DNA of 64,000 nucleotides from Gallionellales bacterium GWA2_60_18 (GCA_001801105.1 MGWS01000022.1:20731-84730); one strand, 5' to 3'. Shown: positions 19,258-29,023, counted from the stretch's first letter. Notes: generated by a model not told the origin, from the sequence alone. Numbers and translations are program-made.

Positions 19258-20142
19258 TCATGAATCGCCCGTATGGTGATGGGCGGGCGGCGTCACGCCG
19301 CGCGGCACTTTGTAGCGGTTATAGCCCCACAGGTACTGCGCCGGGCAGGCGCGGATGGTGCGCTCCAGCGCGGCATTGATCTGGCGCGGCACCGGCTGCG
19401 CGAAATCCAGCGCCAGTGGCTCAACGTGGATCACATAACCATTCCCGTGCGGCAGCCGCTCGGAATAGGCGAGCAACACGGTCGCGCCGCTGCTTTGTGC
19501 CAGCCGACCGGCCAGCGTCATGGTGTAGGCGGGGCGACCGAAGAATGGGGCCCACTCGCCCTCGCCGTTGCCCGGTACCTGATCGGGCAGCAGGCCGACA
19601 GCTTCGCCGCGCTTGAGCGCCTTGAACAACAGGCGCACGCCGCCGAGGTCGGCCTTCGCCAGCGTCACGCGGCTGCGTTCGCGTCCGGCGCGCATCACGC
19701 CTTCCAGGAACGCCAGCCGGGGCGAGCGGTACAGCACGGTGATCGGCACGCGCTGCGCCGCATACAGCGCGGAGATCTCGAAGCAGCCCAGATGCGGGGT
19801 GAGGAAGATGATGCCGCAGCCGGTGGTCTGCGCCGCTTCGATGTGCTCCAGCCCGACGCACTCGCGCACCTTGTCGAGCACTTCATCATAGGGACGCATC
19901 CATAGCCACGGCAGTTCGGCGATGCCTTTGCCGGTCTCGGCGATGGCTGCGGACAGCACTTTCCGGTATTGCCGTTCATCGGCGATCAGGCCGGATTGTT
20001 GCAGGTTCTCGCGGGTGCGCGCGGCATAGGAGGCGGAGGTCGCATAGGTCAGCCGCCCGAGCAGCGCGCCCAGACGATGCAGGGCGCATAGCGGCAACAG
20101 GGCCAGGAGGCGAAAGATCAGACGAGAGAGGAAGGCGGCCAT
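19258..20142 (-). CDS. lysophospholipid / lipid A acyltransferase (LpxL-LpxM superfamily)
   Basis: The protein has 294 residues. An N-terminal hydrophobic anchor (LSRLIFRLLALLPLCALHRLGALLG) is followed by the HX4E catalytic motif HLGCFE and GLLPDQVPGNGEGEWAPFFGRPAYTMTLAGRLA. It ends with RACPAQYLWGYNRYKVPRG, also typical. It acylates lipid A at the inner membrane. It lies 22 bp upstream of the second acyltransferase gene and is divergent from metK. The His-Glu rather than His-Asp dyad distinguishes it from its neighbour. Confidence 0.9.
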   Translation of the reverse strand: MAAFLSRLIFRLLALLPLCALHRLGALLGRLTYATSASYAARTRENLQQSGLIADERQYRKVLSAAIAETGKGIAELPWLWMRPYDEVLDKVRECVGLEHIEAAQTTGCGIIFLTPHLGCFEISALYAAQRVPITVLYRSPRLAFLEGVMRAGRERSRVTLAKADLGGVRLLFKALKRGEAVGLLPDQVPGNGEGEWAPFFGRPAYTMTLAGRLAQSSGATVLLAYSERLPHGNGYVIHVEPLALDFAQPVPRQINAALERTIRACPAQYLWGYNRYKVPRGVTPPAHHHTGDS

Positions 20143-20154
20143 AAAGGACTAGTT

Positions 20155-20170
20155 TGGTATACTGCGCGCC
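20155..20170 (+). promoter_or_regulatory. extended -10 promoter of metK
   Basis: TGG directly precedes TATACT (20158-20163), an extended -10 arrangement with no good -35. GCGCGCC follows at 20164-20170, the same GC-rich discriminator seen at the tRNA genes and near ahcY. The metK ATG lies 42 bp downstream of the -10. Confidence 0.5.
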
Positions 20171-20204
20171 CAATTTATTAATTGTTGTGATCGAACGGAG
20201 AGCC

Positions 20205-21368
<1,164 letters not shown>

Positions 21369-21393
21369 AACGCCCTTGAATGTAACGCTGCGC

Positions 21394-21433
21394 CAGTCGC
21401 CTCAGGCAACCTGCCTCGGGCGACTGTTTTTTT
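21394..21433 (+). terminator. rho-independent terminator after metK
   Basis: CAGTCGCC from 21394 pairs with GGCGACTG ending at 21426, with an inner AGGCA/TGCCT extension, and is followed by a run of seven T. It lies 26 bp after the metK stop. Confidence 0.88.
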
Positions 21434-21476
21434 AGTGGACCCGAATTTATTGAGGCATTCGGGCTAGAATCCCGTC

Positions 21477-22706
21477 ATGCTGAAACGTATCCCCGTCGAA
21501 CAGGTGCGCCTGGGTATGCACATCCACGAATTCTGCGGTTCGTGGATGGATCACCCGTTCTGGCGCGGCGCCTTCACGCTGGACAATCCCAAGGACCTGC
21601 GAACCATCCGCGCCACCGGCCTCAAGGAGTTGTGGATAGACACGGCCAAGGGGCTGGATGTCGAGGGCGGCAGGGCCGAGGAAGAGGTCGCCGCCGAGGT
21701 CGAGATCACGCTGGCGCAGGCCGATACGGCAAGCAGGAAAGTGGCGCGCGCCGACATCGTGCAGGAGGCGGCGCGTGCCATCAAGGTCTGCGCGAGATCG
21801 AAACAGGCCGTCACCTCCATGTTCCAGGAAGCGCGCATGGGCAAGGCGCTGAACGCCGATGACGCGCTGCCCATCGTCGAGGAGATATCCACCTCGGTGC
21901 TGCGCAATCCCGGCGCGCTGATCAGCCTCGCGCGCTTGAAGGACAAGGACGATTACACCTACATGCACTCGGTCGCGGTGTGCGCGCTGATGGTGTCGCT
22001 GGCGCGCCAGCTCGGGCTGGATGACGCGCAGGTGCGCCAGGCCGGGCTGGCCGGGTTGCTGCATGATGTCGGCAAAATGATGATACCGCTCGACATCCTC
22101 AACAAGCCGGGCAAGCTGACCGATGCCGAATTCGAGGCGGTGAAAAGCCACCCGGTCGAAGGGCACAGAATGCTGCTGGATGGCAGCGGCATCAGCGACA
22201 TCGCGCTGGATGTCTGCCTGCACCACCACGAAAAGGTGGACGGCAGCGGCTATCCGGAAAAACTCTCCGGCGAACAGATCAGCCTGTATGCCAAGATGGG
22301 CGCGGTGTGCGACGTGTACGACGCGATCACCTCCAACCGCCCGTACAAGGCCGGATGGGAACCCGCCGATTCGATCCGCAAGATGGCGGAATGGAGCAGC
22401 GGGCATTTCGACCGGCGCATCTTCGAGGCCTTCGTGCGCAGCATCGGCATCTACCCGATCGGCTCGCTGGTCAAATTGCAGTCCGGCTATCTTGGCGTCG
22501 TGGTCGAGCAGAGCGATGCTTCGCTGCTGGTTCCCCAAGTAAAGGTGTTCTTCTCCATCAAATCCGGCACCCGAATCGCGCCGGAAGTAATGAATTTATC
22601 CAAACCCGGCTGCAAAGACAAAATCGTCTCGCACGAAGACCCGGCCAAATGGGATATCCGCGACATCCACGACCTGTGGAGCGGCATGCCGGCGACGGTC
22701 TGGTAG
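21477..22706 (+). CDS. HD-GYP domain cyclic-di-GMP phosphodiesterase
   Basis: The protein has 409 residues. An N-terminal DUF3391 region (MLKRIPVEQVRLGMHIHEF) is followed by an HD-GYP domain with LLHDVGKMMIPLDILNKPGKLT (HD near residue 196) and HHEKVDGSGYPEKLSG (GYP near residue 257). These enzymes hydrolyse c-di-GMP, opposing the two diguanylate cyclases in this window. No Shine-Dalgarno sequence precedes the ATG, while TAGAAT lies only six bases upstream (21465-21470), suggesting a leaderless or very short-leader mRNA. A hairpin after the stop overlaps the ahcY promoter. Confidence 0.93.
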   Translation: MLKRIPVEQVRLGMHIHEFCGSWMDHPFWRGAFTLDNPKDLRTIRATGLKELWIDTAKGLDVEGGRAEEEVAAEVEITLAQADTASRKVARADIVQEAARAIKVCARSKQAVTSMFQEARMGKALNADDALPIVEEISTSVLRNPGALISLARLKDKDDYTYMHSVAVCALMVSLARQLGLDDAQVRQAGLAGLLHDVGKMMIPLDILNKPGKLTDAEFEAVKSHPVEGHRMLLDGSGISDIALDVCLHHHEKVDGSGYPEKLSGEQISLYAKMGAVCDVYDAITSNRPYKAGWEPADSIRKMAEWSSGHFDRRIFEAFVRSIGIYPIGSLVKLQSGYLGVVVEQSDASLLVPQVKVFFSIKSGTRIAPEVMNLSKPGCKDKIVSHEDPAKWDIRDIHDLWSGMPATVW

Positions 22707-22711
22707 CCGCC

Positions 22712-22741
22712 TTCGCAAACAGCCCCGTTTGCGTTTATAAT
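22712..22741 (+). promoter_or_regulatory. promoter of the ahcY operon
   Basis: TTCGCA (22712-22717) and TATAAT (22736-22741) are spaced by 18 bp and followed by CCGCGCC. The start would fall at the first bases of the SAH riboswitch. The hairpin CGCAAAC/GTTTGCG (22714-22733) overlaps it and may end HD-GYP transcripts. Confidence 0.6.
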
Positions 22742-22746
22742 CCGCG

Positions 22747-22830
22747 CCCTCCGAGGGGTGCTGCAGCGGGTTTGATGACCATTCCCCCGCCAGGCTCGGA
22801 GCCATCATCAGTTTCAACGGCACCCATTCA
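22747..22830 (+). ncRNA. S-adenosylhomocysteine (SAH) riboswitch
   Basis: The leader matches the ahcY-motif consensus: CCTCCGAGGGG at 22748-22758, GCTGCAGCGGG, then CCCGCCAGGCTCGGA, and AACGGCACCC at 22816-22825. GGGTGC (22756-22761) pairs with GCACCC (22820-22825) as P1, GCGGG with CCCGC as P2, and CCGAG (22751-22755) with CTCGG (22795-22799) as the pseudoknot. This class senses SAH and turns on ahcY. It sits directly between the promoter and ahcY. Confidence 0.92.
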
Positions 22831-22846
22831 TTAACTTTATGAATGG
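22824..22846 (+). promoter_or_regulatory. Shine-Dalgarno-masking hairpin, expression platform of the SAH riboswitch
   Basis: CCATTCAT (22824-22831) pairs perfectly with ATGAATGG (22839-22846). The 3' arm contains the first two G of the GGAG at 22845-22848 before the ahcY ATG at 22854. The two C at 22824-22825 are also needed for riboswitch P1, so the hairpin and the SAH-bound fold exclude each other. This predicts translation ON with SAH. Confidence 0.65.
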
Positions 22847-22853
22847 AGCCGCC

Positions 22854-24278
22854 ATGAATGCCGTCACCAACCAATTCACCGATTGCAAGATCGCCGACCT
22901 GTCGCTCGCCGCGTGGGGCCGCAAGGAGATCGCCATCGCCGAGACCGAGATGCCCGGCCTGATGGCGATTCGCGAGGAATTCGCGAAATCGCAGCCGCTC
23001 AAGGGCGCGCGCATCACCGGCAGCCTGCACATGACCATCCAGACCGCCGTGCTGATCGAGACGCTGACCGCGCTCGGCGCGCAGGTGCGCTGGGCCTCGT
23101 GCAACATCTTCTCGACCCAAGATCACGCCGCTGCCGCCATCGCCGCCGATGGCATTCCGGTGTTCGCGGTCAAGGGCGAGTCGCTGGAAGAATACTGGGA
23201 CTACACCCACCGCATCTTCGAATGGGCGGATGGCGTCTACTCCAATATGATCCTGGACGACGGCGGCGACGCCACGCTGCTGCTGCATCTGGGCGCGCGT
23301 GCTGAACAAGACGCATCGCTGATCGGCAAGCCGACCTCCGAAGAAGAGACATGCCTGTTCGCCTCGATCAAGGCCAAACTGGCCATCGATCCGAAGTGGT
23401 ATTCCACCCGTCTGGCGCAGATCAAGGGCGTGACCGAGGAGACCACCACCGGCGTGCACCGCCTGTACCAGATGCATGCGCGCGGAGAGCTCAAGTTCCC
23501 CGGCATCAATGTCAACGATTCGGTCACCAAGTCCAAATTCGACAACCTGTACGGCTGCCGCGAATCGCTGGTGGACGGCGTCAAGCGCGCCACCGACGTG
23601 ATGATCGCGGGCAAGGTCGCGCTGATCTGCGGCTACGGCGACGTGGGCAAGGGTTCGGCGCAAGCCATGCGCGCGCTGTCGGCGCAGGTATGGGTCACCG
23701 AGATCGACCCGATCTGCGCGTTGCAGGCCGCGATGGAAGGCTATCGCGTGGTGACCATGGAATACGCCGCCGACAAGGCCGACATCTTCGTCACCACCAC
23801 CGGCAACTTTCACGTCATCACCCATGACCACATGGTGAAGATGAAGAACAATTCCATCGTGTGCAACATCGGTCACTTCGACAACGAGATCGACGTCGCC
23901 TCGCTGGAAAAATACCAGTGGGAAGAGATCAAGCCGCAGGTCGATCACGTCATCTTCCCGGACGGCAAGCGCATCATCCTGCTGGCCAAGGGTCGTCTGG
24001 TGAACCTCGGTTGCGGTACCGGCCATCCGTCCTACGTGATGTCGTCCTCTTTCGCCAACCAGACCATCGCGCAGATCGAGCTGTGGAGCGAGGCGCAAAA
24101 GGGCAGCAACAAATATCCGGTGGGAGTGTATACGCTGCCCAAGCATCTGGACGAGAAAGTGGCGCGCCTGCAGCTGAGGAAACTGAACGCGCAGCTCAGC
24201 GAGCTGACCGACCAGCAGGCCGCCTACATCGGCGTGCCCAAGCAAGGGCCGTACAAGGCGGAGCATTACCGCTACTGA
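22854..24278 (+). CDS. ahcY: adenosylhomocysteinase
   Basis: The 474-residue NAD-dependent enzyme hydrolyses SAH to homocysteine and adenosine, clearing the inhibitor formed by SAM-dependent methyltransferases. Landmarks are [37 protein letters not shown], the NAD-binding [27 protein letters not shown], and the C-terminal ending [10 protein letters not shown]. The ATG at 22854 (MNAVTNQF) is chosen because GGAG lies six bases before it, although an ATG at 22839 is in frame. It is the first gene of an operon leading to metF. Confidence 0.98.
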   Translation: MNAVTNQFTDCKIADLSLAAWGRKEIAIAETEMPGLMAIREEFAKSQPLKGARITGSLHMTIQTAVLIETLTALGAQVRWASCNIFSTQDHAAAAIAADGIPVFAVKGESLEEYWDYTHRIFEWADGVYSNMILDDGGDATLLLHLGARAEQDASLIGKPTSEEETCLFASIKAKLAIDPKWYSTRLAQIKGVTEETTTGVHRLYQMHARGELKFPGINVNDSVTKSKFDNLYGCRESLVDGVKRATDVMIAGKVALICGYGDVGKGSAQAMRALSAQVWVTEIDPICALQAAMEGYRVVTMEYAADKADIFVTTTGNFHVITHDHMVKMKNNSIVCNIGHFDNEIDVASLEKYQWEEIKPQVDHVIFPDGKRIILLAKGRLVNLGCGTGHPSYVMSSSFANQTIAQIELWSEAQKGSNKYPVGVYTLPKHLDEKVARLQLRKLNAQLSELTDQQAAYIGVPKQGPYKAEHYRY

Positions 24279-24315
24279 GTCCGGAGGCAACGATGCCGCA
24301 GCGCAGGATGGCGCC

Positions 24316-24684
24316 ATGATGGCGGTCACGCACGACGAGTTCACCGATTACGTGGTGGAGCTCATGTCGACCTGGGTGCCGGTGAACGCGCGCAAGATGT
24401 TCGGCGGCTACGGGCTGTTCCGCGAGGGCGTGATGTTCGCGCTGATCGCCGGCGAGCAGCTCTATTTCAAGGGCGACGCGCTCAACGCCATGCAATTCGA
24501 GGCCGAGGGCAGTTGCCCGTTCTTCTACACCAGCCAGGGCCGCGCGGTGCGCATGTCATACTGGTCGGCACCGGCGGAGAGCCTGGAATCGCCCGCCGCG
24601 ATGCGCGAGTGGTGCCAGTCGGCGTATGCCGCCGCCCTGCGCAGCCATGCGGCCAAAAAAGCGAAAGTGAGGAAGGGCGAATGA
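24316..24684 (+). CDS. TfoX N-terminal domain family protein
   Basis: The 122-residue protein starts MMAVTHDEFTDYVVELM and has ARKMFGGYGLFREGVMFALIAGEQLYFK, the hallmark of the TfoX N-terminal domain. It ends in a basic tail. The C-terminal TfoX domain found in competence regulators is absent. The role of such single-domain forms is unknown. It overlaps the next gene by 4 nt (ATGA), so it is translationally coupled within the ahcY-metF operon. Confidence 0.85.
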   Translation: MMAVTHDEFTDYVVELMSTWVPVNARKMFGGYGLFREGVMFALIAGEQLYFKGDALNAMQFEAEGSCPFFYTSQGRAVRMSYWSAPAESLESPAAMREWCQSAYAAALRSHAAKKAKVRKGE

Positions 24685-25034
24685 GACTGTTGCTGATCTG
24701 GGCGTTGAACGCGCTGGCGCTGATCGCCGTGGCCAACTTCGTGCCGGGCATCCGCGTCGATGGCTTCACCGCTGCGCTGATCGCGGCGTTCTTCCTCGGG
24801 CTGGTCAACACCCTGATCCGCCCGTTGCTGTTGCTGCTCACCCTGCCGGTGACGCTGCTCACGCTGGGGCTGTTCATTTTCGTCATCAACGGCCTGCTGT
24901 TCTGGTTCGTCGGCTCGGTGCTGCGCGGTTTCGTGGTGGAAGGCTTCTGGCCCGGCGTGCTGGGCGCGGTGCTGTACAGTATCTTTTCCTGGGCGCTGTC
25001 CGCAGCTGCCGCACAATTGATGAGGCAAAAATGA
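24681..25034 (+). CDS. phage holin family 4-type small membrane protein
   Basis: The 117-residue protein has four hydrophobic segments (LLIWALNALALIAVANFV; ALIAAFFLGLVNTLI; LLLLTLPVTLLTLGLFIFVINGLLFWFVG; FWPGVLGAVLYSIFSWALS). The RPLLLLLTLPVTLLTLGLF block is diagnostic of the Pfam family named after phage holins but common on bacterial chromosomes. It overlaps both neighbours by 4 nt. There is no phage context. Its persistent place between ahcY and metF in related genomes is, as I recall, common, and its function is unknown. Confidence 0.85.
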   Translation: MRLLLIWALNALALIAVANFVPGIRVDGFTAALIAAFFLGLVNTLIRPLLLLLTLPVTLLTLGLFIFVINGLLFWFVGSVLRGFVVEGFWPGVLGAVLYSIFSWALSAAAAQLMRQK

Positions 25035-25861
25035 ACAAACCACTCTTCAGCTTCGAATTCTTCCCGCCACAGACGCCGGAGGGCGCCGAGAAACTGGCTG
25101 CCGCGCGCAGGCAGCTGGCGCTGCTCAGGCCGGAATTCATGTCGGTCACTTTCGGCGCGGGCGGCTCCACTCAGGAACGCACGCTTGAAACCATCCGCCA
25201 GATGAAGGCGGAGGGGCATAACGCCGCGCCGCACCTGTCCTGCATCGGCGCAACGCGCGAGAGCATCCGCGAGTTGCTGTTCGCCTACCGGGACATGGGC
25301 ATCAGCCGCATCGTGGCATTGCGCGGCGATTTGCCTTCCGGCATGGCCGGCAGCGGCGAGTTCCAGTATGCCAACGAACTGGTGTCGTTCATCCGTGCCC
25401 AGACCGGCGAGCATTTTCACATCGAGGTGGCGGCCTATCCGGAATTCCATCCGCAGGCCAGATCGCCGCGCGAGGACCTGGTCAACTTCAAGCGCAAGGT
25501 CACGGCCGGCGCGAATTCGGCGATCACGCAATATTTTTATAACGCCGACGCCTATTTCCGCTTCGTCGAGGAAGCTCGCCGCATGGGCGTCACCGTGCCG
25601 ATCGTGCCGGGCATCATGCCCATCGTGAAGTTCTCGCAACTGGCGCGCTTCTCCGACGGCTGCGGCGCGGAGATTCCGCGCTGGATGCGCAAGACGCTGG
25701 AAAGCTACGGCGACGACAGCGCCTCGATCCAGGCGTTCGGCCTGGATGTGGTCACGCAGTTGTGCGAGCGCTTGCTCGCGGGCGGCGCGCCGGGGCTGCA
25801 TTTCTACACGCTGAACCAAGCCGGCCCGACGCTGGAAATCTGGAAACGGCTGGGGCTTTGA
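25031..25861 (+). CDS. metF: 5,10-methylenetetrahydrofolate reductase
   Basis: The 276-residue TIM-barrel flavoprotein starts FSFEFFPPQTPEGAEKL and has FMSVTFGAGGSTQERT, PHLSCIG, a RGDLP loop (ALRGDLPSG) and ANSAITQYFYNADAYFRFVE. It reduces methylene-THF to methyl-THF, the methyl donor for homocysteine remethylation. Together with metK and ahcY it completes most of the activated methyl cycle. As the last gene of the ahcY operon it falls under the SAH riboswitch promoter. Confidence 0.96.
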   Translation: MNKPLFSFEFFPPQTPEGAEKLAAARRQLALLRPEFMSVTFGAGGSTQERTLETIRQMKAEGHNAAPHLSCIGATRESIRELLFAYRDMGISRIVALRGDLPSGMAGSGEFQYANELVSFIRAQTGEHFHIEVAAYPEFHPQARSPREDLVNFKRKVTAGANSAITQYFYNADAYFRFVEEARRMGVTVPIVPGIMPIVKFSQLARFSDGCGAEIPRWMRKTLESYGDDSASIQAFGLDVVTQLCERLLAGGAPGLHFYTLNQAGPTLEIWKRLGL

Positions 25862-25867
25862 TGTCGC

Positions 25868-25979
25868 TCCCTCTCCCGGCCTCCGGCCACCCTCTCCCGC
25901 AAGCGGGGGAGGGGAAACTCCGCCGCACGCCGCCCACAATCCCCACTCCCGCTTGCGGGAGAGGGGCAGGGAGAGGGGA
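25868..25979. repeat. paired inverted GC-rich REP-like repeat between metF and trhP
   Basis: Copy one (about 25868-25914) contains CTCTCCCGCAAGCGGGGGAGG. Copy two (about 25941-25979) contains CTCCCGCTTGCGGGAG followed by AGGGGCAGGGAGAGGGG, in inverted orientation. The CTCCCGCTTGCGGGAG core is identical to the repeat inside the rlmI-like gene. The end of copy two supplies the purine-rich Shine-Dalgarno of trhP. Confidence 0.75.
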
Positions 25980-25985
25980 TGCACC

Positions 25986-27323
25986 ATGAAAGCCCCCGAA
26001 CTCTTATTGCCCGCCGCCTCGCTCGAAAAGATGCGCACCGCCTACGCCTTCGGCGCGGACGCGGTGTATGCCGGGCAGCCGCGCTACAGCCTGCGCGTGC
26101 GCAACAACGAATTCGGGCTGGACGAGTTGCGCGCCGGCATTTGCGAAGCACATGCGCTGGGCAAGAAGATCTATGTCGCCAGCAACCTGATGCCGCACAA
26201 CGCCAAGGTCAAGACCTACATGGCGGACATGGCGCCGGTCATCGCGATGCAGCCGGATGCGCTGATCATGGCCGATCCCGGCCTGATCGCCATGGTGCGC
26301 GAGCGCTGGCCGGAGGTGCCGGTGCATCTGTCGGTGCAGGCCAATACCGTCAACTACGCGGCGGTGAGATTCTGGAAATCGTTGGGCCTGTCGCGCGTGA
26401 TCCTGTCGCGCGAACTGTCGCTGGACGAGATCGAGGATATCCGCCAGCAATGCCCGGACATCGAGCTCGAAGTGTTCATCCATGGCGCGCTGTGCATCGC
26501 CTATTCCGGGCGCTGCCTGCTGTCCGGCTACTTCAACCACCGCGACGCCAATCAGGGCAGCTGCACCAATTCCTGCCGCTGGGATTACAAGCTGGACAAC
26601 GCCGAAGAGAACGATACCGGCGATATTGAGAAGATCGACTTCGATTTCGATAAAGCTTTGAGCGAATCCGCGCTGTCCGATTGCGGCGGCCAGCCGCGCC
26701 ACCCGCTGGCCGACAAGGTATACCTCATCTCGCGCCAGGATCATCCCGACGACCTGATGCCGGTGCTGGAAGACGAGCACGGTACCTACATCATGAACTC
26801 GAAAGACCTGCGCGCGGTGGAGCATGTCGGGCGGCTGGTGCAGATCGGCGTGGATTCGTTGAAGGTCGAAGGGCGAACCAAATCCGTTTATTACGTGGCG
26901 CGCACCGCGCAGGTTTATCGCCGGGCGATAGACGATGCCGTCGCGGGCAGGCCGTTCGACCTGAGCCTGCTCGGCGCGCTGGATGCGCTGGCGAACCGCG
27001 GCTACACCGACGGCTTCTACGAACGCCACCACACCCACGAACAGCAGAACTACCTGCGCGGCCACTCGGAAAGCATGCGCCAGCAGTATGTCGGCGATAT
27101 CGTGGGCTGTGCGGACGGCTATGCCGAGGTCGAGGTGAAGAACAAATTCATGGTCGGCGACCGGGTCGAGATCATCCATCCTGACGGCAACCGCCTCCTC
27201 GAGCTGAAAGAGATGCGCAGCCTTGAGGGCGAGGCCATCACCGTTGCGCCCGGCAGCGGGCATCGCGTGCGTATCCCGCTGGCGGAAGACCTGACAAAGG
27301 GAATGGTGGTTCGTTTCCTGTAA
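25986..27323 (+). CDS. trhP: peptidase U32 family protein, tRNA 5-hydroxyuridine modification protein TrhP (YegQ)
   Basis: The 445-residue protein starts MKAPELLLPAASLEKMRTAYAFGADAVYAG. It has EVFIHGALCIAYSGRCLLSGYFNHRDANQGSCTNSCRW, the U32 signature with its cysteine cluster, and the C-terminal barrel GDRVEIIHPDGNR. E. coli YegQ/TrhP, of about the same length, uses prephenate-derived chemistry with iron-sulfur centres to hydroxylate U34 of tRNAs. The ATG at 25986 starts the family sequence; AGGGG inside the upstream repeat serves as ribosome site. Confidence 0.9.
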   Translation: MKAPELLLPAASLEKMRTAYAFGADAVYAGQPRYSLRVRNNEFGLDELRAGICEAHALGKKIYVASNLMPHNAKVKTYMADMAPVIAMQPDALIMADPGLIAMVRERWPEVPVHLSVQANTVNYAAVRFWKSLGLSRVILSRELSLDEIEDIRQQCPDIELEVFIHGALCIAYSGRCLLSGYFNHRDANQGSCTNSCRWDYKLDNAEENDTGDIEKIDFDFDKALSESALSDCGGQPRHPLADKVYLISRQDHPDDLMPVLEDEHGTYIMNSKDLRAVEHVGRLVQIGVDSLKVEGRTKSVYYVARTAQVYRRAIDDAVAGRPFDLSLLGALDALANRGYTDGFYERHHTHEQQNYLRGHSESMRQQYVGDIVGCADGYAEVEVKNKFMVGDRVEIIHPDGNRLLELKEMRSLEGEAITVAPGSGHRVRIPLAEDLTKGMVVRFL

Positions 27324-27353
27324 CTCGGCCATAATGCGCACAAAGCGAAGGGC

Positions 27354-28571
27354 ATGGAAACTATGCATCCGTTCAAACAGTTCCTGAATTCGATCGCGAG
27401 CCGCCTGCTGGCGGACGTCTCCGGGCACTCGCTCGCCTTCCTGATGCATCCCCTTGACCACTCGGCGCTGCTGACACGCTACCGCGCGGAAATGATCATT
27501 TCGCGCGTGCGCCTGGTTTCGGCGATGTTCGCCGTGCTGACCCCGCTGTGGATCATAATGGATTTCCTGGTGTTCGATTCCGGGATGGCCGTCCTGCTGG
27601 CGGGCGCGCGGCTGGCCACCACGCTGGGCTTCGTCGTGCTGGCGCTGGCCTATCGTGGCTCGCCGCATATGAAGGACGCCTACCGGGCGCTCGCCTTCAT
27701 GTTCATCATCCCGACCTCATTCTTCATCTTCTCGCACCTGCTGCTTGCCGACATCGAAAGCTCGGGAAGCGCAGCGGTGATCGCCGCCGGTTATGCCTTC
27801 CTGCCGTTCGTGCTGGTGGCGGGCCTGAGCGTGTTCCCGCTGACGGCGCTGGAAGGCATAGTGTTCTCCATGCCGGTGCTGTTCGGTTCCGCGCTGGTGG
27901 CGATCGTCCAGATCAATCAGATCAACTGGAGCACGCACCTCGGTGCATTCTGGCTGCTGGTGCTGATCGCCGCCACCGCTACGCTGGCCGGCATGAGCCA
28001 GCTGGCTTTCATGCTTGCGCTGGTGCGCCAGGCCAACCACGATCCGCTGACCGGCTGCTACAACCGCGCCAGCGGGGAAGATCTGTTCAACATCCAGTTC
28101 AGCATCGCCGAGCGCAACGACACTGCGCTGACGATAGTGTTCGTCGATCTCGACAATTTCAAGTCGGTCAACGATACCTATGGACATGAGGCCGGCGACC
28201 GTGTCCTGATCTCGGCGGTCAGGACGATACGCGAATCGCTGCGTGCCGGTGATGCGCTGGTGCGCTGGGGAGGCGAGGAGTTCCTCATCATGCTGCCCAA
28301 CACCGATTGCGCTTCCGCCGTTGCCGTGCTGGATCGGCTGCGCACCAACGGTCTGGGGCTGCGTCCGGATGGGGGAAAGCTGACGGCGAGCTACGGCCTC
28401 GCCGAAAGGATATCCGACGGCGCCGCCGACAGCCGGCAGCTGCTCGAGATCGCCGACCAGCGCATGTACTGCGCCAAGGAGGGCGGACGCGACCGCTGGA
28501 TAGGCTGCGACCGGACCGATTGCTCCATATCGAACATGCCGTGCGCTAGGCCGGGTGGGCGGCCAGCGTGA
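27354..28571 (+). CDS. membrane-bound diguanylate cyclase
   Basis: The protein has 405 residues. Residues about 55-225 hold six hydrophobic segments (for example VRLVSAMFAVLTPLWIIMDFLVF, ALAFMFIIPTSFFIFSHLL, FVLVAGLSVFPLTALEGIVF). The GGDEF domain follows with NHDPLTGCYNRASGEDLF, VFVDLDNFKSVNDTYGHEAGDRVL and LVRWGGEEFLIMLP; RAGD five residues upstream is the I-site. It should synthesise c-di-GMP at the inner membrane in response to an unknown signal. The start may be ATG 27354 or 27363. It overlaps the next gene by 4 nt (GTGA). Confidence 0.9.
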   Translation: METMHPFKQFLNSIASRLLADVSGHSLAFLMHPLDHSALLTRYRAEMIISRVRLVSAMFAVLTPLWIIMDFLVFDSGMAVLLAGARLATTLGFVVLALAYRGSPHMKDAYRALAFMFIIPTSFFIFSHLLLADIESSGSAAVIAAGYAFLPFVLVAGLSVFPLTALEGIVFSMPVLFGSALVAIVQINQINWSTHLGAFWLLVLIAATATLAGMSQLAFMLALVRQANHDPLTGCYNRASGEDLFNIQFSIAERNDTALTIVFVDLDNFKSVNDTYGHEAGDRVLISAVRTIRESLRAGDALVRWGGEEFLIMLPNTDCASAVAVLDRLRTNGLGLRPDGGKLTASYGLAERISDGAADSRQLLEIADQRMYCAKEGGRDRWIGCDRTDCSISNMPCARPGGRPA

Positions 28572-29023
28572 TCTTTGCTTCTCTGTCCCAATCCTCCCGC
28601 TACGCCGCGCTGCATCCGCTGTTCCAGCGCGCGTTCGACCATATCCGCGACACCGATCTGTATTCGCTCGCACCGGGACGCTACCCTCTCGCCGGCGACG
28701 ATCTGATCGCCATCGTCGAGCACTCGCCGGGCAAGACGCGCGAAATGGCGAAGCTGGAAGCGCATCGGCGTTACATCGACATCCAGCTGGTGCTGGAAGG
28801 GGTCGAAGAAATGGGCTGGAAGCCGTTGGCGGACTGCCTGAACCCGGTGAGCGAGCACAACGGCGAGAAGGACATCCGCTTCTTCCACGATGCGCCTGCG
28901 TCGTGGGTCGCCGTGCCGCCCGACCATTTCTGCATCTTCTTTCCCGAAGATGCGCACGCACCGTTGGTCGCTGCCGGAAACATCCGCAAGGTGATCTTCA
29001 AGGTCGCGCTGGACGCCGCATAA
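28568..29023 (+). CDS. YhcH/YjgK/YiaL family protein
   Basis: The 151-residue protein of the DUF386 cupin family starts at a GTG overlapping the preceding stop. LYSLAPGRYPLAGDDLIAIVEHSPGKTREMAKLEAHRRYIDIQLVLEGVEEMGW is diagnostic. H and E residues in this block, with HAPLVAAGNIRKVIFKVAL near the end, would bind a metal. Relatives include the beta subunit of evolved beta-galactosidase and sugar-acid anomerase-like proteins. Specific substrate is unknown. Confidence 0.87.
   Translation: MIFASLSQSSRYAALHPLFQRAFDHIRDTDLYSLAPGRYPLAGDDLIAIVEHSPGKTREMAKLEAHRRYIDIQLVLEGVEEMGWKPLADCLNPVSEHNGEKDIRFFHDAPASWVAVPPDHFCIFFPEDAHAPLVAAGNIRKVIFKVALDAA

Noticed and set aside
20143..20204. SAM riboswitch before metK
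   Set aside because: The leader is only about 40 nt and shows none of the conserved SAM-I, SAM-II or SAM-IV cores.
22596..24344. 582-codon minus-strand frame opposite ahcY
   Set aside because: It runs through the SAH riboswitch and ahcY; no domain is visible.
24681..25034. Holin-family protein as evidence of a prophage
   Set aside because: It is locked by 4-nt overlaps into the ahcY-metF operon with no phage genes around; the Pfam name is historical.
26004..27668. 554-codon minus-strand frame opposite trhP and the start of a cyclase gene
   Set aside because: It crosses two real genes and the gap between them; the composition is that of an antisense shadow.
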